NCBI GenBank assembly: GCA_023150835.1
Contig: JAKLKB010000123.1
Span: forward strand, 1 to 21,641
Source: Myxococcota bacterium
Lineage (GTDB): Bacteria; Myxococcota_C; UBA6777
DNA length: 21,641 bases
Direction: 5' to 3'
The notes under the pieces are model-generated. The model worked only from the letters and a program-made list of their open reading frames with translations, did no database searches and was not told the origin of the DNA. A program made the translations under genes and the position numbers. This document shows, piece by piece, positions 1 to 8,013 of the stretch; position 1 is the stretch's first letter; each line of letters starts with the position of its first letter.

Positions 1-7
1 GTAGAAA

Positions 8-45
8 CTGTTTGCTTTGAAAAAAGCAGCCGTCAAAGCGAACAG
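8..45. terminator. Hairpin, possible bidirectional terminator
   Basis: Two 13-base arms (8-20 and 33-45) are complementary at 12 positions, with the remaining position a possible G:U pair in RNA. They enclose a 12-base loop. The hairpin lies beyond the 3' end of the minus-strand gene that stops at 195 and could end transcription from either side. It has no long T tract, so the terminator call is inference. Confidence 0.35.
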
Positions 46-117
46 TCCGGAGCAGAAACCTCGTTACGCAGGGAAAAAACAGTCGTGTTGTCAGCGAAAC
101 GAATCGATTGAGTTGGT

Positions 118-197
118 CCAAGTGCCACAGGGGGCTGCCCAAGGATCGGGCGTCTGTGTACGATCTTACGATCACACACCACTCGGAGATCGTATCA
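118..197 (-). repeat. R2 3'-end repeat, copy 1
   Basis: On the minus strand this begins at the TGA stop of the gene ending at 195. It reads TGATACGATCTCCGAGTG, then a variable middle, then CAGACGCCC, then GGGCAGCC. The same order of blocks occurs on the plus strand at 21428-21507, beyond the regulator gene. In both places the element is downstream of a gene and in the same sense as it, which suggests a transcribed 3' element or terminator. The GGGCAGCC hairpin is imperfect in this copy. Confidence 0.6.
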
Positions 198-1769
198 CCA
201 ACCGCCACCGTCTCCACCGCCACCCCAGTCCCCACCGCCGCCCCAGTCTCCACCGTCTCCACCGCCGCCCCAGTCTCCTCCGCCGTCTCCACTACTCCCC
301 CAATCGCCACCATCGTCCCGGCCTCCGCCGTCATCCCAACCGCCATCACCACCGCGATCGTCAGAAGCGTCGTCGTAGCCGCCTTGATCATCGTAGCCGC
401 CTTGATCATCGTAGCCGCCTTGATCATCGTAGCCGTCTTGTCCGTCATCATACGCGCCATCGCCGTATCCATCAGCACCATCGCCCCATCCGTGATCGTA
501 ATCGGCGCTGTAGCCGTAATCTGCGTATGCGCCTTCTTCGATGCCGTGGTAAAAGTCACCTGCAAAACCATCGTATTCACCGAAGTATCCGTGATCATAG
601 GCATCGACGAAGGGAAGACTGTTGTCGACGTAGATCCCGTCGTATCCGTAATCCACAAAGCCATCGTGGAACCACGGGTCATGGATCAAAAAGTCTTCGG
701 CGTAAAAGGCGGAGCCAAGGGCATAACCCCACGGATCAAGGACGTAGACATAAGGCAGATGCCATGAGTGGTTAAACAACATACAAGAGAAAAAGGTGTA
801 AAGCATAAAGTCATAATAGGGATCGTAGTAGTAGACGTTGTAGACATCAACGTAGAGGGGTTGTTGGTGAAGAGGGCGATGTGTGCGCACCATCGAACGG
901 CGGCGGCGACGGGGTGAGGTCTCTTCACGGCGCAAGCGACGGCGGCCACGCGGAGCCTCAGCGCGATCCTCGCGACGCGCACCGTGCCGTTCGGGAGGTG
1001 GGGGTGCAGCGTAACGTGTGAAAGCATGTGCGCGGGGGGCGGGGCTTTGGGGGTTGAGATCGCGCATACGCGGGGGTTGGACTTGGTTTCCGAAGCGCAG
1101 ATTGCGGAAGTTTCCGACCTGCTGGGGGGTGAGCTTTTGAAGGCGAACCGTCACAGGCTCGTGATGGATCTCGGCGTTGGGGAGGGTATCGCGCAGGTGG
1201 GCCGCGACGCGCTGCGTGATGGATTCGAGGGCTTTGCGCGACCAATCAAGGCGTGAGGGATCTGCGGAAAATTCGCGCAGCCGTTCGCTATAATGGCGGG
1301 CATCTTCGCCTTTTTGGATCTGGAGTTGAAGCAAGCGAGCGGAAACCTCGGTTTGGATCGGAGCTTCTCCTGCGAGGGCGTCTTGATCGGCGCGGATATC
1401 AAACAAGACGCGCAAGCCTTCTTCTTCGTGGCTGAGAAGGATGTGCATATTCCCAAAGGGTTTTTGCAAGAGATTCGAGCGTTGTGCGGCGCGCATCATC
1501 TCGTCGAGATCGTGCTCACGTTCTTCGGTGTCGAGATAGACAGCGGATTGATCGATCTCCAAAGCGATCGCGTTGTCGATGCCCGAAGCGCCGTAAGCGC
1601 GTGCGATCCGCGTAAGCAAGTCAAGACCTTGTTGGACGGGTTGGGCTGTTTCTGGCGTCCATTGGCGGCGACGGCGTGCGCGTGGGCTGTCGTCTTCTTG
1701 GCGAGACGCGCTTCGGCGTGTCGGTCGGCTGCTTTGTTCGAGTTGGATACGGATCTTGGCGTGAAGCAT
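195..1769 (-). CDS. Tyr/Asp/Gly-rich low-complexity protein, function unknown
   Basis: I do not recognise the family. The ATG at 1769 is preferred (524 aa) because AAAGGA sits 7 bases upstream. An in-frame ATG at 1841 has its GAAAGG directly against the codon, which is too close. Residues about 30-225 look globular, with charged helices and no recognised motif. Residues about 263-300 are Arg-rich. Residues 308-333 form a strikingly aromatic and hydrophobic stretch (VYYYDPYYDFMLYTFF). From about residue 335 the chain is almost entirely Tyr, Asp and Gly, with four near-identical YDDQGG units at 443-465 and a GGDWGGGG-type tail to the end. No signal peptide is visible. The composition suggests a disordered, possibly condensate-forming or cell-surface sticky domain (inference). 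It lies 115 bp downstream of the universal stress gene on the same strand and may be co-transcribed with it. Confidence 0.7.
   Translation of the reverse strand: MLHAKIRIQLEQSSRPTRRSASRQEDDSPRARRRRQWTPETAQPVQQGLDLLTRIARAYGASGIDNAIALEIDQSAVYLDTEEREHDLDEMMRAAQRSNLLQKPFGNMHILLSHEEEGLRVLFDIRADQDALAGEAPIQTEVSARLLQLQIQKGEDARHYSERLREFSADPSRLDWSRKALESITQRVAAHLRDTLPNAEIHHEPVTVRLQKLTPQQVGNFRNLRFGNQVQPPRMRDLNPQSPAPRAHAFTRYAAPPPPERHGARREDRAEAPRGRRRLRREETSPRRRRRSMVRTHRPLHQQPLYVDVYNVYYYDPYYDFMLYTFFSCMLFNHSWHLPYVYVLDPWGYALGSAFYAEDFLIHDPWFHDGFVDYGYDGIYVDNSLPFVDAYDHGYFGEYDGFAGDFYHGIEEGAYADYGYSADYDHGWGDGADGYGDGAYDDGQDGYDDQGGYDDQGGYDDQGGYDDASDDRGGDGGWDDGGGRDDGGDWGSSGDGGGDWGGGGDGGDWGGGGDWGGGGDGGGW
375..440 (-). 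repeat. 18-bp tandem repeat inside the Tyr/Asp/Gly-rich gene
   Basis: An 18-bp unit (plus-strand gtagccgccttgatcatc) begins at 375, 393 and 411, with a diverged fourth start at 429. Each unit encodes YDDQGG on the minus strand. The near-perfect DNA identity points to recent slippage expansion rather than old protein repeats. Confidence 0.85.
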
Positions 1770-1884
1770 CGCAAATCCTTTCGTTAGGGGCCGCACATCG
1801 GCGGCTTGGCAAAGACGTAGAAAACGGGAAGCGTCCTTCATCCTTTCACCAGTCGCTGTTCGCCGAATACAGGCCCTTGTCGTA

Positions 1885-2823
1885 TCAAGGGGTGCGCCAG
1901 CCTTTGGGTTTGACAGCAAGGATCGGCGTATCGACGGAGGCAAGGATGCGCTCTGCGGTATTGCCCATAAAAAAGCCTGTAATACCGGTACGAGCGACGG
2001 TTCCCATGATCAACAAGTCGATGTTTTTTTGTTCGCAAAACAGTTTGGTTTGTTTTTCGATGGGGTGATCCACGAGAAAGACGTGCCAGCCTTTTCGTTC
2101 TTCTCCAAGAAGAGCATCGATCTTTTTCTTGGCTTCGTCACGAACGGATTGACGGTAAGCTTGGACGGCTTCTTTTCCGTTGGCTTCGTGGAGAGCAGCG
2201 ATCGCGCCCGGGTATTCGAGGGCATGGAGCAGATAACGCTCCGATCCAACGAGAGCAGCAAACGAGTTTGCGAGTTCGATGCAACGTTCACTGGCGCTGG
2301 AGAAGTCGGCAGGGACGAGGATATGCTGGAGGACAGGCGTGGCATCGTGCGGAGAGACCACCCAAACGGGCGAAGGGCAATAACGCAGAAGCCGCTTGGA
2401 AGTGCTGCCATGAAAGAGCCGATCAAAGGCCGATTCGTCGCGATGGAAGCAGACCATCAGCAGATCGTAGCCGTCTTGCGCGGTGGTTTGGATCAAGCGT
2501 TCGCTGGCGATGCCTGTTTCGATGCGATAACTTGCGTCGATACCGAATCCTTTGGCGGAGTCCGTGATCTCTTGGAGAAGGGGTTCCGAACGTTCGCGGA
2601 TCATCTCGTGAAGGCTTTTTTCTTGGCCGACGACTTCGGAGTCAGCCCCTTCGATGGCGTGGAAAAAAGTCAGCGAAGCCCCCGTTTGTTGGGCATACCA
2701 GCGAGCTTGTGCGATCAGTGCGATATCACCTTGGACGATGCGTAGCTCTGGAGCAAAGGGATTGTCGCTCAAAGATACGCCGACAAGAACACGTTTAGGG
2801 AGGGCCGTCAACTGCTCGTTCAT
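1885..2823 (-). CDS. uspE: Tandem universal stress protein (UspE-like)
   Basis: This is a 312-aa protein with two UspA-fold domains (about residues 8-155 and 160-308). Each begins with a hydrophobic strand (RVLVGVSLS; HILVPADFS). The second ends in GITGFFMGNTAERIL, a segment matching the conserved region of E. coli UspE rather than a generic single-domain Usp. The length also matches UspE (about 316 aa). UspE-type proteins are cytoplasmic stress proteins linked to oxidative, motility and adhesion phenotypes; their exact biochemistry is unsettled. The ATG at 2823 is chosen because AAGGAGAA lies about 7 bases upstream; the 25 residues upstream in frame have no such site. The symbol rests on architecture only, and a generic tandem Usp is the alternative. 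Confidence 0.85.
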   Translation of the reverse strand: MNEQLTALPKRVLVGVSLSDNPFAPELRIVQGDIALIAQARWYAQQTGASLTFFHAIEGADSEVVGQEKSLHEMIRERSEPLLQEITDSAKGFGIDASYRIETGIASERLIQTTAQDGYDLLMVCFHRDESAFDRLFHGSTSKRLLRYCPSPVWVVSPHDATPVLQHILVPADFSSASERCIELANSFAALVGSERYLLHALEYPGAIAALHEANGKEAVQAYRQSVRDEAKKKIDALLGEERKGWHVFLVDHPIEKQTKLFCEQKNIDLLIMGTVARTGITGFFMGNTAERILASVDTPILAVKPKGWRTP

Positions 2824-3009
2824 GCGAAATTCTCCTTGTCTTTTTTGCAAAGTGCGTGAGTCGTGATCTCGCGTCGTGCGCTGGGTGCGTGCATCCAACC
2901 GTGGTGCGTCTTGATGGACAGCCCATTCGTTTTAACTGTGGACGGATTGTTTGCGCAAGATGCGACGTGCCTTTTTGTATGGTTTCTTGCGCGAATGCGA
3001 CGTCGCGTG

Positions 3010-4386
3010 TTAAGGGCGGGGCCAGAGTTCGAGGATCGCAAGCATCGCGTCCTGATCGCCGCCGTGTTGTGGCTGCGGTGCTTGCGTGGTTTGAAGATCG
3101 GCGGCACAAGTCGTCCCTCCAAGAACAAGCAGATTTTCACGCAAGGCCGCCACCGTAAAGTATTGCTGTCCAGCACAGTTCCCGCCGATGCGTGCGTGAA
3201 ACAAGGCTGTTTTCAAGGATTCAGAGAGGGCCAATACACCGCTGCTGGCGGTGGCTGCTTGGTTGAAAGGATTGGAGGGACCGGGGCCTCCCGAGCGGCT
3301 GCTGCCTGTGCGTGCAAGATAGACGCGCCCCCACGCATCCACCGCCAAAACAGGGACATGGCTTGCGACGAAGGTTCCTGAAACAACGCTGCCACCGTTG
3401 TTTGTGTCGATCAAGGCGTACAGACTGGACATCCCACCTGCGCTGTTTTGGTAGGCCCCTTGAGCCCAGACAGGGTTAAACCCTGCCGATTTCAGATCAC
3501 GCGGATCTTTGGCGAGAACGGAGTTTCCACCGTCGGTCCAACATTGAACGCCGATGCGCCCTTGGGGCATCCCCCATGCTTGATAACAGCGGCTATCCGC
3601 CGTCAATTTGAGATCGATGGCGTCTTGTACCGCATGGCCCCACAAAGTCCACACTCGTGTTGTGCCTTGAAAAGCACGGAATATCGGCATTTGTAGATTG
3701 CTACCCGCTTGGCGATAGCCCACACGAAAGGTCAGTCCTGTGGGGGGATGGCTGTAGGCGCGCCCGGGATCACCCGACAGAGGGGGGCGATCGGAGGTGC
3801 TTTCTGTATCAAGGGTGTTGGGATCGCCTGAGATACGGCCATTCGCGCCGTTTGCATCGTATTGAATCGAAAAGCCCTTGCCTTCAGCGATCATGCTGCC
3901 ATCTGCGGCAAAACGGATCGAACGGATGGTTTGATTGCCTTTGCCACCCGCATACGTGAGAGCGATGAGTTTCGGTTGGAGCGCAGGAGCGGGCGTGGTG
4001 GGGCGCAGCACCTGCAAGGTGTTCGGATCGCTCGGAGGATAGAGATGTACGTTGGCTGTAGGCATTCCATCCGCCAGATGTTCGGTCGGCGGAGCCTCTT
4101 CGGAAGATATCTCGGGGGTAAGCGTTGTGTCTGTTGTCTGGCCTTCGGTGTCGCTTTGCTCGGTGAGATGGGGATCTTCGGCTTGGGCCTCGGAGGCAGG
4201 AGTCTCGGTAAGAACAATCTCCTCAAAGGCAGGCTGCTCAGCAGGCGACGAATCCACAAGCGCAGCCTCTTGTCCCGCATCATCGGTATGTTCTGAGGTG
4301 GGCGTGTTGGGTGGACAAGCCCAGCACAAGAAACAACAGAGTATCGCCAAAAGGCCCAAGAACAAGGACTTGTTGGTTTGTCGCAT
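3010..4386 (-). CDS. Secreted lipoprotein with acidic linker, function unknown
   Basis: The ATG at 4386 (458 aa) is supported by GGGAG 10 bases upstream. The N-terminus is a lipoprotein-like signal: positively charged MRQTNK, then a hydrophobic core, then Cys-rich CCFLCWAC, with Cys24 (or Cys21) as the likely lipidated residue. The lipobox is not canonical. Residues about 28-125 form a low-complexity Glu/Thr/Pro/Ser linker, typical of a surface tether. The rest (about 130-458) is rich in short beta strands with Gly turns, such as GRISGDPNTLD, WGRVYLART and LLVLGGTTCAAD. It resembles beta-propeller-like repeats of secreted proteins but was not assigned to a family. It is transcribed divergently from the large exported-protein gene at 4897. 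Confidence 0.75.
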   Translation of the reverse strand: MRQTNKSLFLGLLAILCCFLCWACPPNTPTSEHTDDAGQEAALVDSSPAEQPAFEEIVLTETPASEAQAEDPHLTEQSDTEGQTTDTTLTPEISSEEAPPTEHLADGMPTANVHLYPPSDPNTLQVLRPTTPAPALQPKLIALTYAGGKGNQTIRSIRFAADGSMIAEGKGFSIQYDANGANGRISGDPNTLDTESTSDRPPLSGDPGRAYSHPPTGLTFRVGYRQAGSNLQMPIFRAFQGTTRVWTLWGHAVQDAIDLKLTADSRCYQAWGMPQGRIGVQCWTDGGNSVLAKDPRDLKSAGFNPVWAQGAYQNSAGGMSSLYALIDTNNGGSVVSGTFVASHVPVLAVDAWGRVYLARTGSSRSGGPGPSNPFNQAATASSGVLALSESLKTALFHARIGGNCAGQQYFTVAALRENLLVLGGTTCAADLQTTQAPQPQHGGDQDAMLAILELWPRP

Positions 4387-4730
4387 ATGCAAACCGCTCC
4401 CAAACATCTGCAAAAACCAAAACGACTCCAAAAGATCGACGCTATCTTTCGGCTTTCAGTCTTCCACGATCCTTTTTTCCGCACAATCGGACCAAAAACA
4501 AGAGCCGTCACAATTATTTCGGACGTGGGACAACGCGCCATAAAACAACCCCAACAAATGATACGACGCCTACGACGCGTGAAAAATATGTGAAGGGGCT
4601 TCGCAAACAATTCAAAGATCGAAGCCACAGAAGGCTCGTTTGGAGGGGGCGTTGGTGTCCGTGATTTTTTGATACGACGCACGCCGACAAAATTCTCTCC
4701 TAACATGAGAGTGGCGCAGTGACCCAATCC
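4387..4730. other. Divergent intergenic region upstream of R1-A
   Basis: This spacer separates the minus-strand lipoprotein from the plus-strand gene at 4897. It is AT-richer than its flanks. Short inverted repeats are visible (GGCTTCG/CGAAGCC around 4598-4625; CTCTC/GAGAG near 4697-4711). No confident promoter pair was found by eye on either strand, although divergent promoters are expected here. Confidence 0.4.
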
Positions 4731-4854
4731 CCCGTGTTCGCGACCGTACAAGCGAGAGAGTCGTTTGATTGAAAAACGATGCTCTGTTCGCCAACACAGG
4801 GTCAAGGGAGCCGCGCTCCCTTGTGGGGCGTGGGGCAAAGCCCCGCAACACAAA
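4731..4854 (+). repeat. R1 leader element, copy A
   Basis: One of four related 120-125 bp elements. It starts with CCGTGTTCGCG and contains CAAGCG, CGTTTGATTGAAAAACG and GGGTCAAGGGAG. It ends with two hairpins: AAGGGAGC-cgc-GCTCCCTT, and GGGGC-aaa-GCCCC followed by ACAAA. The element ends about 42 bp before the ATG at 4897 and is oriented with that gene. An open frame runs through it, but the ribosome-binding site and signal peptide place the real start downstream, so I treat the element as untranslated. Confidence 0.8.
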
Positions 4855-4896
4855 CCAACCGTGTCACTCTTGTCCTCAAAAAGAAGCGGAGGCCGT

Positions 4897-7785
4897 ATGT
4901 GGTGGAAAAGAGGCGCTTTGCAAAGCGCGTGGTGCTTGTGGTGCTTGTGTTGTCTCGGATGGATGGGATGGGTGGATGGGCGTGTTGCAAACGCGCAAGG
5001 ACCGACATCGCGGCCTGCTGTGGCAGAAAAAAAGATGCAGCCACAAGGAAGTGTGTTTGTAGGTCTTCAACGCCTGCATACGCTGATGGCAAGTCAAAAG
5101 CCGAGTGGCGCTCCTGCTTGGATGGCAGGAGAAGCCCATTACACGGGAGAGATCGTCGAGCAAACGATGAATCTTTCGGTGGTTCGTCATATCTTGGTTG
5201 AGCCGTCGAAGCCAGCGTGGGTGCCTTTGGGTGGGCAGGGCGGTGTGGTGTGGGATGTGCGGGTGGGCGATCGCATCGGACTTCCCGTTCGGTGGACAGA
5301 TGGTCGTGTGGGGTTGTGGCTGCCAAAAGGAAAGCACCTCTTGCGTTATCGACTCCAGCTTCCCATCCCCAAAAGCCGAGGAGAACACACGTTGGCGCTG
5401 TCTTTGCCGCCATCTCCGCAAGCCCAACTTCATCTGCGTTTCCAAGGCCCCGATTGGAGCGTTCACACCGAGCCTGCATCCCAAGTGATCATGACCTATC
5501 CAAAAGGCCAGACACACGCGACGTTGCGCTTGCCAACGGGTGGCCATCTGCTTTTGCATTGGAAAGGCAAACGCATCGAGCGCGACGAACAAACCCGATT
5601 CCGCGCATCCCTGCAACAATGGGTGACGCTACAAGAGCGGATGATGTCGGTGCGCGCAAAGCTACAGCTTGAAGTCGTCACGGGAGCCTTGCGTCAGGTA
5701 CGTTGTAAAGTCCCAGCAGATCTGGAGATCTTGCACATTGACGGCAAGGGCGTGACGGAGTGGTTTCAAGAGCGTCGTGAAGGCGATCAACAGATCATCT
5801 TGGTTCAGTTCGGTTATGCGGTGCGCGAAAAGCAAGAGATGACGCTGCAAATGGAGCGGACTCGCTTACAAGCAGGACGCCCTGTAAAACTTCCGACGTT
5901 ACAGGTCTTGGGAGCCGAAGAAGTCAACGGCGATATCGGCGTCCAAGCCCGCGCAGACACCGAGGTTTCCCACGATAGCGCCCAAGGAGCCATCCCCGTA
6001 GACGTCCGCAGCCTCCCCCCCACCATCCGCCAAGGTAGCGACCTACCGATCCTGCTCGCCTACCGTTTTGAGCAGGCCGACTGGGATATCCAAGTGCGGG
6101 TCGTCAAACACCCACCGCTCAAAGTCATCAGCATCGTTGTCAACCAAGCCCGCTTCGAGACGGTGTACACACGAACGGGCCGCGAAGTGACGAAGGCCAC
6201 ATGGTGGGTCACCAACAATCGACGCCAATTTATGCCGATCTTCTTGGACGAAAAAGCCGATCTATTGGGCGCTTTCGTGGCGGGAAACGCTGTACAGGTC
6301 GCCGAGCAAGCCAAGTCTCCAACCCGAGCCGCAAAACAAGCCAAGCATCCGACCAAAGAGCGTCTATTTCTTTTGCCGCTGGTGCGTTCCAAAAGCTCGC
6401 GTTCAGGAAAAGTCTTTCCTGTCGAAGTCCTCTACACGGTCAAACGTGCGCCTCTTCGGGCATGGGGAACCTTGCGAACGGCCTTACCGAGAACCCCGCT
6501 TGAGGTGTTGTCTTTCCAATGGAATGTGTATCTTGCGCGAACACATCGGATGATCTGGCAAGATGGCGATGTCTTACCAAAACATCGCCGCCGCTTGTTG
6601 CGCTATCTCGACTGGCGGATCATGGAAGACCTTAAATCAGGAACCCCCGTCTTGTGGGCGGGTGGAACGCGCAAAAACCCCTTTGGTCGCTACAGTTCGA
6701 TGGGCTTAAAAGAGCGTTTTGCGGCCCCCGCTGCGTCTCCCCTGATGAGCGATGTACTCACCACCGTCCCCAAAACCGAGTACCGCTCGCGCTTTGCACA
6801 GGTCCAATGGCAAGTCCGCACAGAGATCCCCTTGGTCGGAAACCTGATCTCTTTGCAAGGCCATATGCTCCGCGATCGTGCGCCTCACCTTGAGATCCTC
6901 TACCTCCAAGAGATCTTTCTTTCGTTTTGGTTTTGGGTGGTCTGGTTGACTGTGACGGCCTTGGTATGGCTGTTTTTGCGCGGCAGCTTTGCTCAAAACG
7001 GCGTGCGTTGGGACTGGCTGTTGTTTTCTGTCGTCGGCCTCTTGGCCCTTTTTGTCGCAGGATTCTTTTTGCCGATGACGTATCTTGCGGCCCTACGCGG
7101 CTTTCTCTTGGGTGTTTGGCTCGCGTTCCTGTACCGCTCGGCGACAAACCAAAACCCGATCTTTCCGCTATGGGCGTCTTTGGGGCGTAACTCGATGATC
7201 TTCTTGACCTTCGTCTTCTTGCTCGAAGGAAGTATTTATTCGCAGATCCTCTGCTGCTTCTTGGCTGCGGCTTTCCTTCCTGCCCTGTTTGGCCGAAACC
7301 CACAAAAGGCCGAACCACCGCCCTCCTCATCGCCGTCACGTGGCAACTCTCCTGAAAAACGCTCCCCCTCACCACCCACAACCACACCGAACACCTCCGC
7401 GACTTCGCTCCCGTCCGATACTTCGACTCCTGCAACATCATCACCCGCGCCGAAACTCCCCGATACTTCGACTCTTGCATCGCTCACTCCGAAACTCCCC
7501 GATACTTCGACTCTTGCATCGCTCACTCCGAAACTCCCCGATACTTCGACTCCTGCATCGCCCACTCCGAAACTCCCCGATACCTCGACTCCTGCATCGC
7601 CCACTCCAAAACTCCCCGATACTTCGACTCTTGCATCGCCCACTCCAAAGGCGACCGCTCCTTCGACACCTACACCCGCTCCCACAGCCCAAAAACAAGC
7701 CACATCCGCCCCCTATCCATCGCCCTCTGCGGCCAGCCCAAAAGCCCAACCCAGCGGAAAAAACAAGCAAGGAGCCAAGAAGTAA
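4897..7785 (+). CDS. Large exported membrane-anchored protein A, function unknown
   Basis: The ATG at 4897 (962 aa) is chosen because GGAGG lies 5 bases upstream and a clear signal peptide follows: MWWKRG, a hydrophobic core rich in Trp and Cys, and an ANA-Q cleavage site near residue 33. Residues about 34-670 are a beta-rich ectodomain with repeated VPLGG and PLVGNL-like turns. A conserved block, IPVDVRSLPPTIRQG, near residue 365 is shared with the neighbouring gene at 8014. About five membrane helices lie between 674 and 798. They are followed by a Pro/Ser/Thr tail containing five 13-residue repeats of LPDTSTLASLTPK type (about 852-916) and a basic end. The two large genes are clearly paralogous. 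The fold recalls uncharacterised long exported proteins of planctomycetes and myxobacteria; no activity is claimed. R1 copy A forms its leader. Confidence 0.85.
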   Translation: MWWKRGALQSAWCLWCLCCLGWMGWVDGRVANAQGPTSRPAVAEKKMQPQGSVFVGLQRLHTLMASQKPSGAPAWMAGEAHYTGEIVEQTMNLSVVRHILVEPSKPAWVPLGGQGGVVWDVRVGDRIGLPVRWTDGRVGLWLPKGKHLLRYRLQLPIPKSRGEHTLALSLPPSPQAQLHLRFQGPDWSVHTEPASQVIMTYPKGQTHATLRLPTGGHLLLHWKGKRIERDEQTRFRASLQQWVTLQERMMSVRAKLQLEVVTGALRQVRCKVPADLEILHIDGKGVTEWFQERREGDQQIILVQFGYAVREKQEMTLQMERTRLQAGRPVKLPTLQVLGAEEVNGDIGVQARADTEVSHDSAQGAIPVDVRSLPPTIRQGSDLPILLAYRFEQADWDIQVRVVKHPPLKVISIVVNQARFETVYTRTGREVTKATWWVTNNRRQFMPIFLDEKADLLGAFVAGNAVQVAEQAKSPTRAAKQAKHPTKERLFLLPLVRSKSSRSGKVFPVEVLYTVKRAPLRAWGTLRTALPRTPLEVLSFQWNVYLARTHRMIWQDGDVLPKHRRRLLRYLDWRIMEDLKSGTPVLWAGGTRKNPFGRYSSMGLKERFAAPAASPLMSDVLTTVPKTEYRSRFAQVQWQVRTEIPLVGNLISLQGHMLRDRAPHLEILYLQEIFLSFWFWVVWLTVTALVWLFLRGSFAQNGVRWDWLLFSVVGLLALFVAGFFLPMTYLAALRGFLLGVWLAFLYRSATNQNPIFPLWASLGRNSMIFLTFVFLLEGSIYSQILCCFLAAAFLPALFGRNPQKAEPPPSSSPSRGNSPEKRSPSPPTTTPNTSATSLPSDTSTPATSSPAPKLPDTSTLASLTPKLPDTSTLASLTPKLPDTSTPASPTPKLPDTSTPASPTPKLPDTSTLASPTPKATAPSTPTPAPTAQKQATSAPYPSPSAASPKAQPSGKNKQGAKK
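7452..7646 (+). repeat. Five 39-bp tandem repeats in gene A
   Basis: Units begin at 7452, 7491, 7530, 7569 and 7608. Each encodes the 13-residue KLPDTSTxASxTP motif. Differences are few, mostly Leu/Pro and Leu/Ser swaps, so copy number probably varies between strains. The tail is predicted to follow the last membrane helix. Confidence 0.9.
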
Positions 7786-7859
7786 ATGCGTACCCACTTC
7801 CTACGAAACGCTTCCAACGGCTCACACCCTACAAAATCGACGCCGTTGGCCCGAAAAAC

Positions 7860-7984
7860 CCCGTGTTCGCGCCCCTCCAAGCGGAAAAGTCGTTTGATTG
7901 AAACACCACCGCTCGTCCCGTCGATACGGGGTCAAGGGAGCGTGGCTCCCTTGCGGGGCGTGGGGTGGACCCCCACTTCACAAA
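7860..7984 (+). repeat. R1 leader element, copy B
   Basis: This carries the same blocks in the same order as copy A: CCGTGTTCGCG, CAAGCGG, CGTTTGATTGAAA, GGGGTCAAGGGAG. The first hairpin is AAGGGAGC-gtg-GCTCCCTT and the second is GTGGGG/CCCCAC. It ends 29 bp before the ATG at 8014. It lies between two same-strand paralogues, so it could give gene B its own leader within a shared transcript. Confidence 0.8.
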
Positions 7985-8013
7985 ACCGCTCCAACCCCTC
8001 TGATTCCACTCGG

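Noticed and set aside
108-767. Plus-strand open frame with a hydrophobic AALIIVAALIIV pattern
   Set aside because: It is the reverse complement of the Tyr/Asp/Gly repeat codons. The minus-strand gene has a good ribosome-binding site and explains the region.
4765-4896. N-terminal extension of gene A through R1 copy A
   Set aside because: The extension only translates the repeat. GGAGG and a signal peptide mark the ATG at 4897. Similar extensions in B (from 7786) and SUMF1-C (from 11583) were rejected for the same reason.
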